A DNA stretch of 64,000 bases from Ciceribacter sp. T2.26MG-112.2 (GCF_900492205.1 NZ_UEYQ01000005.1:1-64000); one strand, 5' to 3'. Shown: positions 43,219 to 52,309, numbered from the stretch's first letter. The notes: generated from the sequence alone by a model not told the origin. Translations and numbers: made by a program.

Positions 43219-45651
43219 ATGAATTTGAGATCGAAACTGTTCGCCACCGTCGCAGCACCCGTTCTGTCGGCGGCTGTGATGGTTGACCCGGTCGCAGCGG
43301 CAACCGTGCTGCGCTCGCAGCAAGCCGTTTCGCCCGTGTCGAGCCGTATGCTCGGGACCATCGAGCTTGCCCAGGCTGCCGTGACCTGTAGCGATGGAAG
43401 CCAGGCCGCGGACCAGGCGAGCTGCGATGCGATCGACGCTCAGCGTGCAGCCGAGCAGCAGCAGGCCGAAGAGGCGCAGAAGGCCGCCGAACAACAGGCC
43501 GCGCAGGAAGCGCAGCAGGCCGCCGAGCAGCAGGCCGCAGAAGAAGCACAGAAGGCCGCCGAACAGCATGCTGCCGAAGAGGCGCAGCAGGCTGCCGAAC
43601 AACAGGCTGCCGAGGAAGCGCAGAAGGCTGCCGAACAGCAGGCTGCCGAGGAAGCGCAGAAGGCCGCCGAACAGCAGGCTGCCGAAGAGGCGCAGCAGGC
43701 TGCCGAACAGCAGGCTGCCGAGGAAGCGCAGAAGGCTGCCGAACAGCAGGCTGCCGAGGAAGCGCAGAAGGCCGCCGAGCAGCAGGCTGCCGAGGAAGCG
43801 CAGAAGGCCGCCGAGCAGCAGGCTGCCGACGAAGCCCAGAAGGCCGCCGAGCAGCAGGCCGCAGAAGAAGCCCAGCGGGCCGCCGAACAGCAGGCTGCCG
43901 AGGAAGCGCAGAAGGCCGCCGAGCAGCCGGCAGCGGAAGCCGTGACGTGTGCGGACGGATCGCAAGCGGCATCCGCCGATGCGTGCCCTCCGGGCGAACA
44001 GGCCCCGGCAGAACAGCCGGCTTCGGCGGAGGAAGCCCCGGCGGAAGAAGCTCCGGCGAAGCAAGCCCCAGCCGATGAGCCGGCCGCGGCCGAGGAACCT
44101 GCCACCGCGCCTGCCGCTCCTTCCAACGAGGCCGCCCCCGCCGATCAGGCGCCTGCCGAAGAAGCCCCTCAAGCGGAGACGGCTCCGGCCGAGCAGCCCG
44201 CTGAAAGCCCGCTGTCCAACGACGAAATGAAGCCCGCTCAGGAAGAGACGCAGGGTGAGACACCCGCAGCGCCGCAGGACCAGTCGACCGCCGAACCGGC
44301 GCCCGACCAGCAGCCTGTCGGCGAACAGGTCCTCGTTCCGGCCGTCGAGCCACCGGAGGATGCGCCGGTTACCGAGATCGTCGACGAGCGCAGCGCCGAA
44401 GACAAGCAGCAGATCGCCGAGGATCCGTCCAAGACTGCCGAGACGGTGGTTCTGCCGGTCGACAATGGCGCGGCCGTTCTCGACAGCGACAAGGATGCCG
44501 ACAATAGCGGCGGTGCAAAAATACGCGATGCGCGCACCGTACAGCGCGAGGAAACGCCGGTCGTTGCCGCCCCGGCAAGCGATGCCGAGGCGCAGGGTGA
44601 GGCGCCGAAGTTCGAGCCGCAGGTGATGGAAGCGCTCATCGAGGAAAAAGGCGAGGCCAGGGAAACCGCCCCTGCCTTTGAGGTGCCGACTTCGGTGACC
44701 AATGTCACGAACGTGACGAATGTGACGAACGTGACCAACAACGTCACCAATGAGACGAACATCAACGAAACGAATATCGTCAACCAGGTGAACGAGGTGC
44801 GGGTGGTCGAGGAAGTCGATAACCGGACGATCATCAACGTCGGCAACCTGGAAGTGGTGCGCAACAACGACCGTTCGCGCCTGCGCTATGACGAGGAACA
44901 GACCTTCTACGAAGAACTGTCGCGTGGCCGAATGCGTGAGACCATCGAGCGCAATGACGGTTCGCGGCTGGTGACGATCTACAACCGATACGGCGACATC
45001 ATCCTGCGTTCGCGCTTCACCGCGGGTGGCGAGGAATATGTGTTGTTCTATGCTCCGGAAGCCGACCGCGAAGAGCCACATGTCTATGTCGATGTGGGCT
45101 ACAGCCTGCCGCCGATGCGCCTGACCATTCCGGTTCAGGACTATATCGTCACGACGTCTAATGCACCCGATCGCGATTATTACGACTTCCTCGCCCAGCC
45201 GCCGGTCGAGCGTGTCGAGCGGGTCTATTCGATCGAAGAGGTGAAGTCGTCGGCCCGTCTGCGTGACAAGGTTCGCCGGATCGACCTCGACACGATTACC
45301 TTCCCGTCGGGATCGGCCGAAGTGCCGCTGGCCCAGGCCAAGACCTTGCGCAAGGTCGCGGCGGCCATGGAACAGGTGCTTGAAAAGGATCCGGGCGAGA
45401 CCTTCCTGATCGAGGGTCATACGGATGCCGTGGGTTCCGACCGGTCGAACCTGGTCCTGTCGGACCAGCGCGCTGAGACGGTCGCCAACCTGCTGACCGA
45501 AGTTTACGGCATCCCGCCGGAAAACCTCACCGTCCAGGGCTATGGCGAGCGCTACCTCAAGATTCGCACCGCCGGAGACGAACAGCAGAACCGCCGCGTC
45601 GCAATCCGCCGCGTCACCTCGCTCGTTCGCCCCGCGACGGCCTCGAACTGA
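43219..45651 (+). CDS. OmpA-family outer membrane protein with long Ala/Glu/Gln repeat
   Basis: An 810-residue exported protein. Signal peptide 1-27 (PVAA-AT). Residues 74-241 are fourteen 12-residue repeats of the type AQKAAEQQAAEE, strongly helical or coiled-coil in character. The tract is bracketed by two cysteine-bearing motifs, VTCSDGSQAAD before and VTCADGSQAAS after. A Pro/Ala/Glu-rich linker follows to about residue 480, then an Asn/Val/Thr stretch. The C-terminal OmpA domain (about 690-805) has TFPSGSAEVPLAQA, LIEGHTDAVGS and NRRVAIRRV for peptidoglycan binding. It may span the periplasm. Strong hairpin terminator follows. Confidence 0.92.
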   Translation: MNLRSKLFATVAAPVLSAAVMVDPVAAATVLRSQQAVSPVSSRMLGTIELAQAAVTCSDGSQAADQASCDAIDAQRAAEQQQAEEAQKAAEQQAAQEAQQAAEQQAAEEAQKAAEQHAAEEAQQAAEQQAAEEAQKAAEQQAAEEAQKAAEQQAAEEAQQAAEQQAAEEAQKAAEQQAAEEAQKAAEQQAAEEAQKAAEQQAADEAQKAAEQQAAEEAQRAAEQQAAEEAQKAAEQPAAEAVTCADGSQAASADACPPGEQAPAEQPASAEEAPAEEAPAKQAPADEPAAAEEPATAPAAPSNEAAPADQAPAEEAPQAETAPAEQPAESPLSNDEMKPAQEETQGETPAAPQDQSTAEPAPDQQPVGEQVLVPAVEPPEDAPVTEIVDERSAEDKQQIAEDPSKTAETVVLPVDNGAAVLDSDKDADNSGGAKIRDARTVQREETPVVAAPASDAEAQGEAPKFEPQVMEALIEEKGEARETAPAFEVPTSVTNVTNVTNVTNVTNNVTNETNINETNIVNQVNEVRVVEEVDNRTIINVGNLEVVRNNDRSRLRYDEEQTFYEELSRGRMRETIERNDGSRLVTIYNRYGDIILRSRFTAGGEEYVLFYAPEADREEPHVYVDVGYSLPPMRLTIPVQDYIVTTSNAPDRDYYDFLAQPPVERVERVYSIEEVKSSARLRDKVRRIDLDTITFPSGSAEVPLAQAKTLRKVAAAMEQVLEKDPGETFLIEGHTDAVGSDRSNLVLSDQRAETVANLLTEVYGIPPENLTVQGYGERYLKIRTAGDEQQNRRVAIRRVTSLVRPATASN
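43438..43941 (+). repeat. Fourteen tandem 36-bp repeats inside the OmpA-type gene
   Basis: The 504 bases are fourteen in-frame units of 36 bp encoding AQ(K/R/Q)AAEQ(Q/H/P)(A/Q)A(E/Q/D)E variants. Middle units 5-9 are nearly identical at DNA level, edge units more diverged, as expected when a tract grows and shrinks by slippage or unequal exchange. Not a CRISPR array: there are no spacers. Confidence 0.95.
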
Positions 45652-45685
45652 CGGCGACAAGGCCGAGACGGCCAATGGAAATGAA

Positions 45686-45724
45686 GAGGCCGCCGGAGAT
45701 GATCCGGCGGCCTCTTTGCGTTTT
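45686..45724 (+). terminator. Intrinsic terminator after the OmpA-type gene
   Basis: GAGGCCGCCGGA (45686-45697) pairs perfectly with TCCGGCGGCCTC (45703-45714) around a 5-base loop, with a TTTGCGTTTT tail. It separates the convergent OmpA-type and mobB genes. Confidence 0.85.
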
Positions 45725-45733
45725 CCGTTTTCT

Positions 45734-46258
45734 TCAGCCGGTCCGGGACGGTAGCTTGACGATGTCCGCGATGAAGTCGGCGATCGCCATGGTGTCGTCG
45801 AGGTCGAAGACCGGCAAGGGCGAATCTTCGACCGCATGATCGGCGGCGATCGCGACGATGTGCGGATCGCTCGGTGCCAGCGGTTCGCGGCTCCTGGCCT
45901 CCAGCCGCCGGGCCTCGATCTTCGGAACGGGCTCGCGCTTGTAGCCTTCGATCAGCACCAGATCGCAGGGTCCGAGCCGGCCCAGAATGTCCTCGAAACT
46001 CGGTTCGGCGGCTCCCCGCAATTCGTGCATGATGGCGTAGCGCGTGCCCGAGACAAGCGCCACCTCGTGCGCGCCGGCCTCGCGGTGGCGGTAGCTGTCG
46101 GCGCCGACCTTGTCGATGTCGAAATCATGATGGGCGTGCTTGATCGTCGAAATGCGATAGCCGCGCCGGGTGAATTCGGCCACGAGGCGAACGGCAAGGC
46201 CGGTCTTGCCGGAATTCTTCCAGCCGGAAATGCCGAAGATGCGGGGGCTGGTGGTCAT
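45734..46258 (-). CDS. mobB: Molybdopterin-guanine dinucleotide biosynthesis protein B
   Basis: A 174-residue P-loop GTP-binding adapter. FGISGWKNSGKTGLAVRL is the Walker A region; RISTIKHAHHDFDIDKVGADSYRHREAGA and LVLIEGYKREPVPKIE are family motifs. It helps MobA load GMP onto molybdopterin. Overlaps mobA by four bases. Confidence 0.95.
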   Translation of the reverse strand: MTTSPRIFGISGWKNSGKTGLAVRLVAEFTRRGYRISTIKHAHHDFDIDKVGADSYRHREAGAHEVALVSGTRYAIMHELRGAAEPSFEDILGRLGPCDLVLIEGYKREPVPKIEARRLEARSREPLAPSDPHIVAIAADHAVEDSPLPVFDLDDTMAIADFIADIVKLPSRTG

Positions 46259-46881
46259 TTCGACAATGCCTCGAGATAGCGTTCCGCCGAAAGGAGATCG
46301 GCCGGCGTATTGACGTTGAAGAAGGGATCGAGCGGCCCCGCCGACGTTTCGATCAGCGGGAAGTCGACGGCGAGCGAGGGATGGCGGGCGATGTAGGCTT
46401 GGAGACGGCGGTTGCCCGGATCGGCGAGCCAGATCTCTAGGTCATCGGCGAGCGACAGCGGCCAGAGAGCGACGACCGGATGGACCCGGCCGGCAGAGGC
46501 GGCCAGTAAGATGCGCGCCGGGTCGTCGGCGGCGGCGCAGAGCGTAGCGGCGAGGTTCGGCGGCAGGAAGGGCGTGTCGGCCGGAACGGTCAGCATGTGG
46601 CTGGCCGAACTCGTCGCTGCCGCGTGGCGCAGGCCGGCCAGGACACCGGCAAGCGGACCTTGACGATCGGCAATCGTGTCCGGCACGAGTGGCAGGCCGA
46701 GGTCGAGGGGAAAACCCTCCGGCGCATTGATCGCCAGCGAGATCACCTGGGGGGCGAGGCGTTCAACGATCCAGGCGATCATCGGCCGGCCGGCAAAGGG
46801 TGCGGTCGCCTTGTCGCGGCCCATCCGGCGGGAGGCTCCGCCGGCAAGGATCAATGCCTGGGGCTTCTGGCGGTCGCTCAT
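46255..46881 (-). CDS. mobA: Molybdenum cofactor guanylyltransferase
   Basis: A 208-residue nucleotidyltransferase. LILAGGASRRMGRDKATAPFAGRPM is the GTP-binding start, MLTVPADTPFLP the catalytic Asp region and FFNVNTPADL the C-terminal mark. It attaches GMP to molybdopterin for DMSO-reductase-type enzymes. Translationally coupled to the MFS gene upstream and mobB downstream. Confidence 0.95.
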   Translation of the reverse strand: MSDRQKPQALILAGGASRRMGRDKATAPFAGRPMIAWIVERLAPQVISLAINAPEGFPLDLGLPLVPDTIADRQGPLAGVLAGLRHAAATSSASHMLTVPADTPFLPPNLAATLCAAADDPARILLAASAGRVHPVVALWPLSLADDLEIWLADPGNRRLQAYIARHPSLAVDFPLIETSAGPLDPFFNVNTPADLLSAERYLEALSK

Positions 46882-48098
46882 CTTTCGTCATCCCTCCAGC
46901 TGTCGCTCTTGTCAGCATAATGGAGGAAGAGGAGGGCGGCGATGGCAAGCACGCCGCAGGCGAGCATGACCAGCAACAGCGGCAGGGCGCCGGTTTCGAC
47001 GCTGAGGATGGCCGAGGCATAGACCGAAGTCGCCGCGCCGCCGCCCATGGCAATCGCACCGCTGAGGCCCGAGGCGGAGCCGGCGAGATGCGGTTTGACG
47101 CTGACCACGCCGGCATTGGCGCTCGGCAGGGTCAGGCCGTTGCCGAAGCCGACGATGACCTGCGGGCCGAAGAAGGCGAGGGCGGAGGAGGCCCCCGCCA
47201 GCAGGAAGAGGATCGGCAGCAATGTGCCGGCAATCAGCATGATGGTGCCGGCCAGCATCATGGCGAAGGTGCCGAAGCGCCTTGCATAGCGGCCGGACAG
47301 GTAGTTTCCGACCATGTAGCCGGCGGCGATGAAGATGAATTGCAGGCCGAGCGTGCTTGGGCTCATCTCCATCAGCGTCGCGCCGACGAAGGGGGCGCCG
47401 CCGAGAAAGGCGAAGAAGGCGCCGGAGGTGAAGGTGACGACGGCCGTATAACCCCAGAACTGCGGCGAAGCGAGCAGGCCCGGCCAGGCCTTGAACTGCG
47501 CGGAAAAGCTGGCGCTGCGATTGTGGTTGGTTTCGCCAAGGTCGGCGGCGACCAGCGCCAGTACGAGGGCAGCGAGAATGAAGAGCGCGACGAAGTTGGC
47601 GCGCCAGCCGAAGGCGTCGCCCAAAACGCCGCCGATGGTCGGGCCGATCATCGGCACGATCGTCATGCCCATGGTGACATAGCCGATCATCGAGGCGGCT
47701 TCTTCCATCGGCACCATGTCGCGCACGATGGCGCGTGACAAGACGATGCCGGTGACGACGGCGGTCTGCAGCATGCGGGCCGCGAGGAGCGTGTAGATGT
47801 CGGTGGCGACCATGCAGACGAGCGTGGCGAGGAGAAGGATGACCAGACTGCCGATCACCGTCGGCCGCCGTCCGAAGCGATCCGACAGCGGCCCGATGAC
47901 GATCTGGATCAGCGCGGTGACCGCGATATAGCCGGAGATCAGGATCTGGATCGTGCCGTAGGATACGCCGAGATCCTTGGCCATGCTCGGGAGCGACGGC
48001 AGGAAGATGTTCATCGTCAGCGCCGAGAGGCCGGCTATCGCCACCAGGGTTACGATGTGCGGCGGCGACCGACGGTCGAGGAAGCGTGTGTCCGTCAA
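46878..48098 (-). CDS. Bcr/CflA-type MFS drug exporter
   Basis: A 406-residue transporter with twelve transmembrane segments. FLPSLPSMAKDLGVSYG and the loop motif GPLSDRFGRRPTVIGS identify the DHA1 Bcr/CflA group; RAIVRDMVPMEEAASMIGYV is also typical. The start is placed at TTG 48098 with GGGGGA upstream. The in-frame ATG at 48218 would overlap the preceding gene by 77 bases and add an unusual basic leader. It overlaps mobA by four bases. Confidence 0.85.
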   Translation of the reverse strand: MTDTRFLDRRSPPHIVTLVAIAGLSALTMNIFLPSLPSMAKDLGVSYGTIQILISGYIAVTALIQIVIGPLSDRFGRRPTVIGSLVILLLATLVCMVATDIYTLLAARMLQTAVVTGIVLSRAIVRDMVPMEEAASMIGYVTMGMTIVPMIGPTIGGVLGDAFGWRANFVALFILAALVLALVAADLGETNHNRSASFSAQFKAWPGLLASPQFWGYTAVVTFTSGAFFAFLGGAPFVGATLMEMSPSTLGLQFIFIAAGYMVGNYLSGRYARRFGTFAMMLAGTIMLIAGTLLPILFLLAGASSALAFFGPQVIVGFGNGLTLPSANAGVVSVKPHLAGSASGLSGAIAMGGGAATSVYASAILSVETGALPLLLVMLACGVLAIAALLFLHYADKSDSWRDDER

Positions 48099-48141
48099 GA
48101 CTTCGTCCCCCGTCGCGGCGGTCGGTGTCCGATCATAGGGC

Positions 48142-49053
48142 TCACGGCGCAGGCCCTCCGGACGCCGCCTCCAGCCGGGCCGCTTCCGCGCGACGTCTGT
48201 TCTCGCGGTAGAAGGCATAGAGGCCGGAGCCGATGACGATGACGGTGCCGGTGACCATCCAGATGTCGGGGACTTCGTTGAAGAAGATCATGCCGAGCGC
48301 CACGGCCCAGAGCAGGCTGGTATAGCGGAAGGGAGCGATGAAGGAAATCTCGCCCGTGCGCATGGCCATGACGATCGCCAGGTAGCCGACGAAAATCAGG
48401 CACGAGGCGAGAGCCATGATGCCGAAGGTCGAGCCGCTCATCGGTTGCCAGCCGCCGAAGGGAATGATCAGCGCCGCGCCGACGACTGTGATCCCGGCGG
48501 CGGTCGAAAGCGTGATGGCCAGGGAGGATATGCCGGGGTCGATCCTTTTCGTCACCAGGTCGCGGGCTGCCGCGAAGACCACGCTCAACACCACGTAGAG
48601 GGCTGCCATGTTGAAGCCCTCCGGGCCGGGCCGGATGATGATCAATACGCCGACGAAGCCGACCGCGATCGCCGTCCAGCGCCGCCAGCCGACGGCTTCC
48701 CCGAGAAAAAGGGCAGCCCCGAGCGTGACCGCCAGAGGCAAGGCCTGAAGGATGGACGAGACATTGGCGAGCGGCATGGCGCCCAGCGCATTGAGGAAGG
48801 TGATGGCGGCAAGCGTCTCGAACAGCATGCGCAACAGGACCATGGGCTGTATGAGCAGACGGATATGACCGAGCGCGCCCATCTGGCGGGCCACTGCATA
48901 TACCAGAATGGTGGTCAGCGCGCCGCGCACGAACATCAACTGGCCGACATTCATCAGCGGGGTGACAGCCTTGCTCAAGGCATCATTCAACGTGAAGCCG
49001 GCCATTGCGAGCGCCATCAGCAGCGCTCCCTTGGAATTATTGGACAATGCCAT
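48142..49053 (-). CDS. EamA-type DMT superfamily transporter
   Basis: A 303-residue membrane protein with ten hydrophobic segments in two EamA repeats. MALSNNSKGALLMALAMAGFTLNDALSK opens the first and GFNMAALYVVLSVVFAAARDLVTKRI the second. Members export metabolites or drugs. ATG 49053 chosen for the compact N-terminus. Lies 43 bases before the MFS gene in a likely operon with mobA and mobB. Confidence 0.88.
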   Translation of the reverse strand: MALSNNSKGALLMALAMAGFTLNDALSKAVTPLMNVGQLMFVRGALTTILVYAVARQMGALGHIRLLIQPMVLLRMLFETLAAITFLNALGAMPLANVSSILQALPLAVTLGAALFLGEAVGWRRWTAIAVGFVGVLIIIRPGPEGFNMAALYVVLSVVFAAARDLVTKRIDPGISSLAITLSTAAGITVVGAALIIPFGGWQPMSGSTFGIMALASCLIFVGYLAIVMAMRTGEISFIAPFRYTSLLWAVALGMIFFNEVPDIWMVTGTVIVIGSGLYAFYRENRRRAEAARLEAASGGPAP

Positions 49054-49194
49054 GCGGGGGAATTCCTGGAATCTGCAAGGTTCGACCCATGGGAGGCGAC
49101 AGCCGAGCGTTTTGCCGATGACGGCGGGTGAGGGGGAGTGGAAAAAGCAGCATGCGACGTGTTTGAACCTGCCCATGCGCGGCCCGGCGACGAT

Positions 49195-50244
49195 TCAGCC
49201 TCCGGTGACGCTCATGTGGCGGGCGACCGCCGGGCGGAGGTGGTTGCGGTCGATGATGAAGTCGTGACCCTTCGGCTTGCGGCCGATCGCTTCGTCGATC
49301 GCGGCCGACAGGAAAGCGTCGTCGGACGAGGCGCGCAGCGCGGTGCGCAGGTCGGCGGCGTCGTCCTGGCCGAGGCACATGTAAAGCGTGCCGGTGCAGG
49401 TCAGGCGTACGCGGTTGCAGCTCTCGCAGAAATTATGCGTCATGGGCGTGATCAGGCCGAGCTTGCCGCCGGTCTCCTCGACCCGCACATAGCGGGCGGG
49501 CCCGCCGGTGGAGAGCGGCAGGTCGGTGAGCGTGAAGCTTTCCTCCAGCCTTTGCCGGACCAAAGACAACGGCAGGTATTGGTCGGTACGGTCTTCGCCG
49601 GTCTCGCCCATCGGCATGGTCTCGATCAGCGTCAGGTCCATGTCGTTGGCATGGGCATAGCGCATCAGTTCCGGGATCTCGTCCTCGTTGAAACCCTTGA
49701 GGGCGACGGCGTTGAGCTTGACCCGGATGCCGGCGGCCTGGGCGGCACGGACACCTTCCATCACCCTGTCGAACTCGCCCCAGCGGGTAATCGTCCGGAA
49801 TTTTTCCGGATCGAGCGTATCGAGCGAGACGTTGATTCGGCGAACCCCGCAATCGGCGAGTTCGGCGGCAAAGCGTGAGAGTTGCGAACCGTTGGTGGTC
49901 AGGGTCAGTTCCTCGAGCACGCCGCTTTCCAGGTGCCGGGACAGGCTGCGGACTAGGAACATGATATTCTTGCGCACCAGCGGCTCGCCGCCGGTCAGGC
50001 GCAGCTTCCTCACGCCCTTGGCGATGAAGGCGGAACAGAGCCGGTCGAGTTCCTCGAGCGTCAGCAGGTCCTTCTTCGGCAGGAAATTCATGTTCTCCGC
50101 CATGCAATAGGTGCAGCGGAAATCGCAGCGATCGGTGACCGAGACGCGCAGATAGGTGACGGCCCGCCCGAAGGGGTCGATCATCGGTGCGTCGTTCGGC
50201 GCAAGCGCGGTTGCGTCCCGCCATGGACCGGCACTGGAATTCAA
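49195..50244 (-). CDS. moaA: GTP 3',8-cyclase
   Basis: A 349-residue radical SAM enzyme, first step of molybdenum cofactor synthesis. The SAM cluster motif is [11 protein letters not shown], the second cluster uses the three cysteines in [19 protein letters not shown], and the C-terminus ends in Gly-Gly as required. The start is TTG at 50244 with GGGGAGG six bases upstream; the nearby ATG at 50249 runs into a stop at once, and ATG 50184 lacks a ribosome site. Confidence 0.94.
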   Translation of the reverse strand: MNSSAGPWRDATALAPNDAPMIDPFGRAVTYLRVSVTDRCDFRCTYCMAENMNFLPKKDLLTLEELDRLCSAFIAKGVRKLRLTGGEPLVRKNIMFLVRSLSRHLESGVLEELTLTTNGSQLSRFAAELADCGVRRINVSLDTLDPEKFRTITRWGEFDRVMEGVRAAQAAGIRVKLNAVALKGFNEDEIPELMRYAHANDMDLTLIETMPMGETGEDRTDQYLPLSLVRQRLEESFTLTDLPLSTGGPARYVRVEETGGKLGLITPMTHNFCESCNRVRLTCTGTLYMCLGQDDAADLRTALRASSDDAFLSAAIDEAIGRKPKGHDFIIDRNHLRPAVARHMSVTGG

Positions 50245-50393
50245 AGCATGACCTCCCCGTTTATATGAGCAAGATGGTCACCACGGCGCGCCGCGTCAAG
50301 CAAATGGGTGCACATCGTCCCGGCAAAATGTCTTGCGCTGCACAAGAGGCAGGCATAGTGCTCGACTTCGGGCGACAATTGACGGATGCGAAG

Positions 50394-50756
50394 ATGAGCG
50401 ATTTCTGGCCAAGCGAGTTGAAGGTGTCGAAGGACCGGCGGATGCTGTCGGTGACGTTCAACGACGGGATCGTGGCCACGCTTCCGGCGGAACTGCTCAG
50501 GGTGCTGTCGCCCTCGGCCGAGGTGCAGGGGCACGGACCCGGTCAGAAGGTCACCGTGCCGGGCAAGCGCGACGTGGCGATCCGGGCCGTGGCCCCGACC
50601 GGCAATTACGCCGTTCGCATCGCTTTCGATGACGGGCATGACAGCGGAATTTTCACCTGGAGCTATCTGCGCGAACTGGGCGAGACCGGGGAGGCCAAGT
50701 TCGCCGAATACGAACGCGAACTGGCCGAGAAGGGCCTCAGCCGCGATCGTCGCTGA
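50394..50756 (+). CDS. DUF971 domain protein
   Basis: A 120-residue single-domain protein. WPSELKVSKDRRMLSVTFNDG, LPAELLRVLSPSAEVQGHGPGQK and YAVRIAFDDGHDSGIFTWSYLREL match the DUF971 (gamma-butyrobetaine hydroxylase N-terminal-like) family, linked in other bacteria to iron-sulphur cluster carriers. It starts at ATG 50394 rather than in the open frame from 50187. Divergent from moaA. Confidence 0.85.
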   Translation: MSDFWPSELKVSKDRRMLSVTFNDGIVATLPAELLRVLSPSAEVQGHGPGQKVTVPGKRDVAIRAVAPTGNYAVRIAFDDGHDSGIFTWSYLRELGETGEAKFAEYERELAEKGLSRDRR

Positions 50757-50785
50757 CATCGGGGCCGCGTGATGACCCGCGGCGA

Positions 50786-51253
50786 TCATTCGCCGGCGGT
50801 TTCCTCGCTCATCAGGCGGGCAATCAGCTTTTCCATCGTCCCGGCCATCAGCAGACAATCCTCGATCGGTGTTGCCGAGAGGATTCGTTCTATCAGGTCG
50901 GTCTGGATGGCCATGGCCTTCCCGGTCAGTTCGCGGCCCTTGTCGGTGAGGAAGAGGCGCAGGATCCGCTTGTCCCTGGTATCGGCGCGCCGTTCGATCA
51001 GGCCGCGTTTTTCCATCTGCGGCAGGAGCATGCTCATGTTGGAGCGTCCGACGAGCAGCTTGCGGGCCAGTTCCTGCTGCGAGATTGCCTCGAAACGATA
51101 GAGATTGACGAGAATGTCGAGATGCGGCGGCTTGATGTCGAGCGGCGCAAGCGCCCGCGTCAGCGCCTGTTGCATGAGCTGGCAGGCACGACCGACGCTG
51201 ACCCAGCTCTTGAATCGCGGATGGTCCCAGGGCAGGGCTTGATTTTTGTTCAT
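50786..51253 (-). CDS. MarR family transcriptional regulator
   Basis: A 155-residue winged helix regulator. Helix-turn-helix ISQQELARKLLVGRSNMSMLLPQMEKRGLIERRADTRDKR (about residues 57-96) with the wing DTRDKRILRLFLTDKG is intact. It is divergent from the alpha/beta hydrolase gene with only 46 bases between them, containing two related operator sequences; one overlaps its own start codon, so autorepression is likely. Confidence 0.92.
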   Translation of the reverse strand: MNKNQALPWDHPRFKSWVSVGRACQLMQQALTRALAPLDIKPPHLDILVNLYRFEAISQQELARKLLVGRSNMSMLLPQMEKRGLIERRADTRDKRILRLFLTDKGRELTGKAMAIQTDLIERILSATPIEDCLLMAGTMEKLIARLMSEETAGE

Positions 51254-51282
51254 CGTTGTACTTTATTGTTCATAGTTGAACA
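51247..51282. promoter_or_regulatory. Tandem MarR operator pair between regulator and hydrolase genes
   Basis: TGTTCATAGTTGAACA (51267-51282) is a perfect inverted repeat, TGTTCA-TAGT-TGAACA. A related copy, TGTTCATCGTTGTAC (51247-51261), starts exactly 20 bp earlier and covers the marR start codon at 51251-51253. Two sites two helical turns apart fit cooperative binding of two dimers. Confidence 0.65.
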
Positions 51283-51299
51283 TTTTGAGGATTCCGACT

Positions 51300-52238
51300 A
51301 TGCCATCCTTTGCGGCCAAGGTCACCCGATTCGGTTTTTCGACGCTGGGGCGTATTTCACCGGACCTGGCAAGCCGCCTTGCTGTGGCTCTGTTCTGCCA
51401 CACGCCGCCCAAGCGGCCGAAGGCTGCCAAGGCCCGCCAGTCCTTCGCGGACGGCGCGCGCAAGCTCGCCACGGCCGAAAGGCTGATGCTTGAGCTCCGC
51501 GGCGCGAAGGTCGGCCTCCGCAGGATCGGCGCGCCGCGTTGCTCGGCACCGCGCCTCCTCGTCGTCCATGGCTGGGGCTCGCGCGCCGAATATCTGGCCG
51601 ACCTTGCCATGGGGCTGAGGGAGGCAGGCGCAGAAGTCTTCGTTCTCGACCTGCCGGGCCACGGACGTTCGTCCGGCCGGACACTCGACATGCGCATGGC
51701 GGCCGAAGCCATCGCCGCGGTGCAGGAAAGGTTCGGGCCCTTCGATGCGGCGGTTGGCCACTCGTTCGGCGGCGCGGCGCTGATGGCCGCTGCTGGCGGC
51801 AGTTTCCCCGGCGTGCCGGCCTTTGCGGCTCATCGCCTTGCCGTGATCGGCTCGCCGTCGCGGATCGAGGATGTCTTCGACGGTTTCGTCACGATGGCCG
51901 GCCTCACCCCGAAGACCGCTCGGGCCCTGGTCGCGCGAACCGAGCGGCGGGTCGGCTGCCCGGTCGAGGCGCTGGACGGGGTGGCGATCGCGCGCAGGCT
52001 CGGCCGGCCGCTGCTGGTGGTCCATGCCGAGGACGACAAGGAGGTCGGCGCCGACCAGGCGAAGCGCTATCTCGGCGTTTCCCATCACATTCGCCATCAC
52101 TGGGCGAACGGGCAGGGGCATCGGCGCATCGTCCGCGCGCCGGAGGTGGTGGCAACCGTCTCGAACTTTCTTCTTGGTGACGGCTCGGCTGGCGAAATCG
52201 GCGAAACGGTGAGGCTGCGCACGGCGTCATCCGTCTGA
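51300..52238 (+). CDS. Alpha/beta hydrolase
   Basis: A 312-residue alpha/beta-hydrolase fold protein. LLVVHGWGSRAEYLADLA is the oxyanion region, FVLDLPGHGRSSG the strand-4 loop, AAVGHSFGGAAL the nucleophile elbow with Ser, and VVHAEDDKEVGADQA plus GQGHRRI the Asp and His of the triad. Substrate unknown. It is probably repressed by the divergent MarR protein. ATG 51300; a TTG 24 bases earlier lies in the operator region. Confidence 0.88.
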   Translation: MPSFAAKVTRFGFSTLGRISPDLASRLAVALFCHTPPKRPKAAKARQSFADGARKLATAERLMLELRGAKVGLRRIGAPRCSAPRLLVVHGWGSRAEYLADLAMGLREAGAEVFVLDLPGHGRSSGRTLDMRMAAEAIAAVQERFGPFDAAVGHSFGGAALMAAAGGSFPGVPAFAAHRLAVIGSPSRIEDVFDGFVTMAGLTPKTARALVARTERRVGCPVEALDGVAIARRLGRPLLVVHAEDDKEVGADQAKRYLGVSHHIRHHWANGQGHRRIVRAPEVVATVSNFLLGDGSAGEIGETVRLRTASSV

Positions 52239-52309
52239 TACGGTCTCCTCGTAAACGGGGCCGACGGCGCGCGCCGCGTCCCGAAGAGACAGACCTGGAA
52301 GGAGAGGCC

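Noticed and set aside
43438..43941. Regular 36-bp repeats suggesting a CRISPR array
   Set aside because: Units are contiguous, in frame and code for a protein repeat; there are no spacers, leader or cas genes.
43081..45837. A 918-codon open frame on the minus strand opposite the OmpA-type gene
   Set aside because: The Gly/Leu-rich translation mirrors the 36-bp repeats of the plus-strand gene; the plus frame has a signal peptide and an OmpA domain, the minus frame nothing recognisable.
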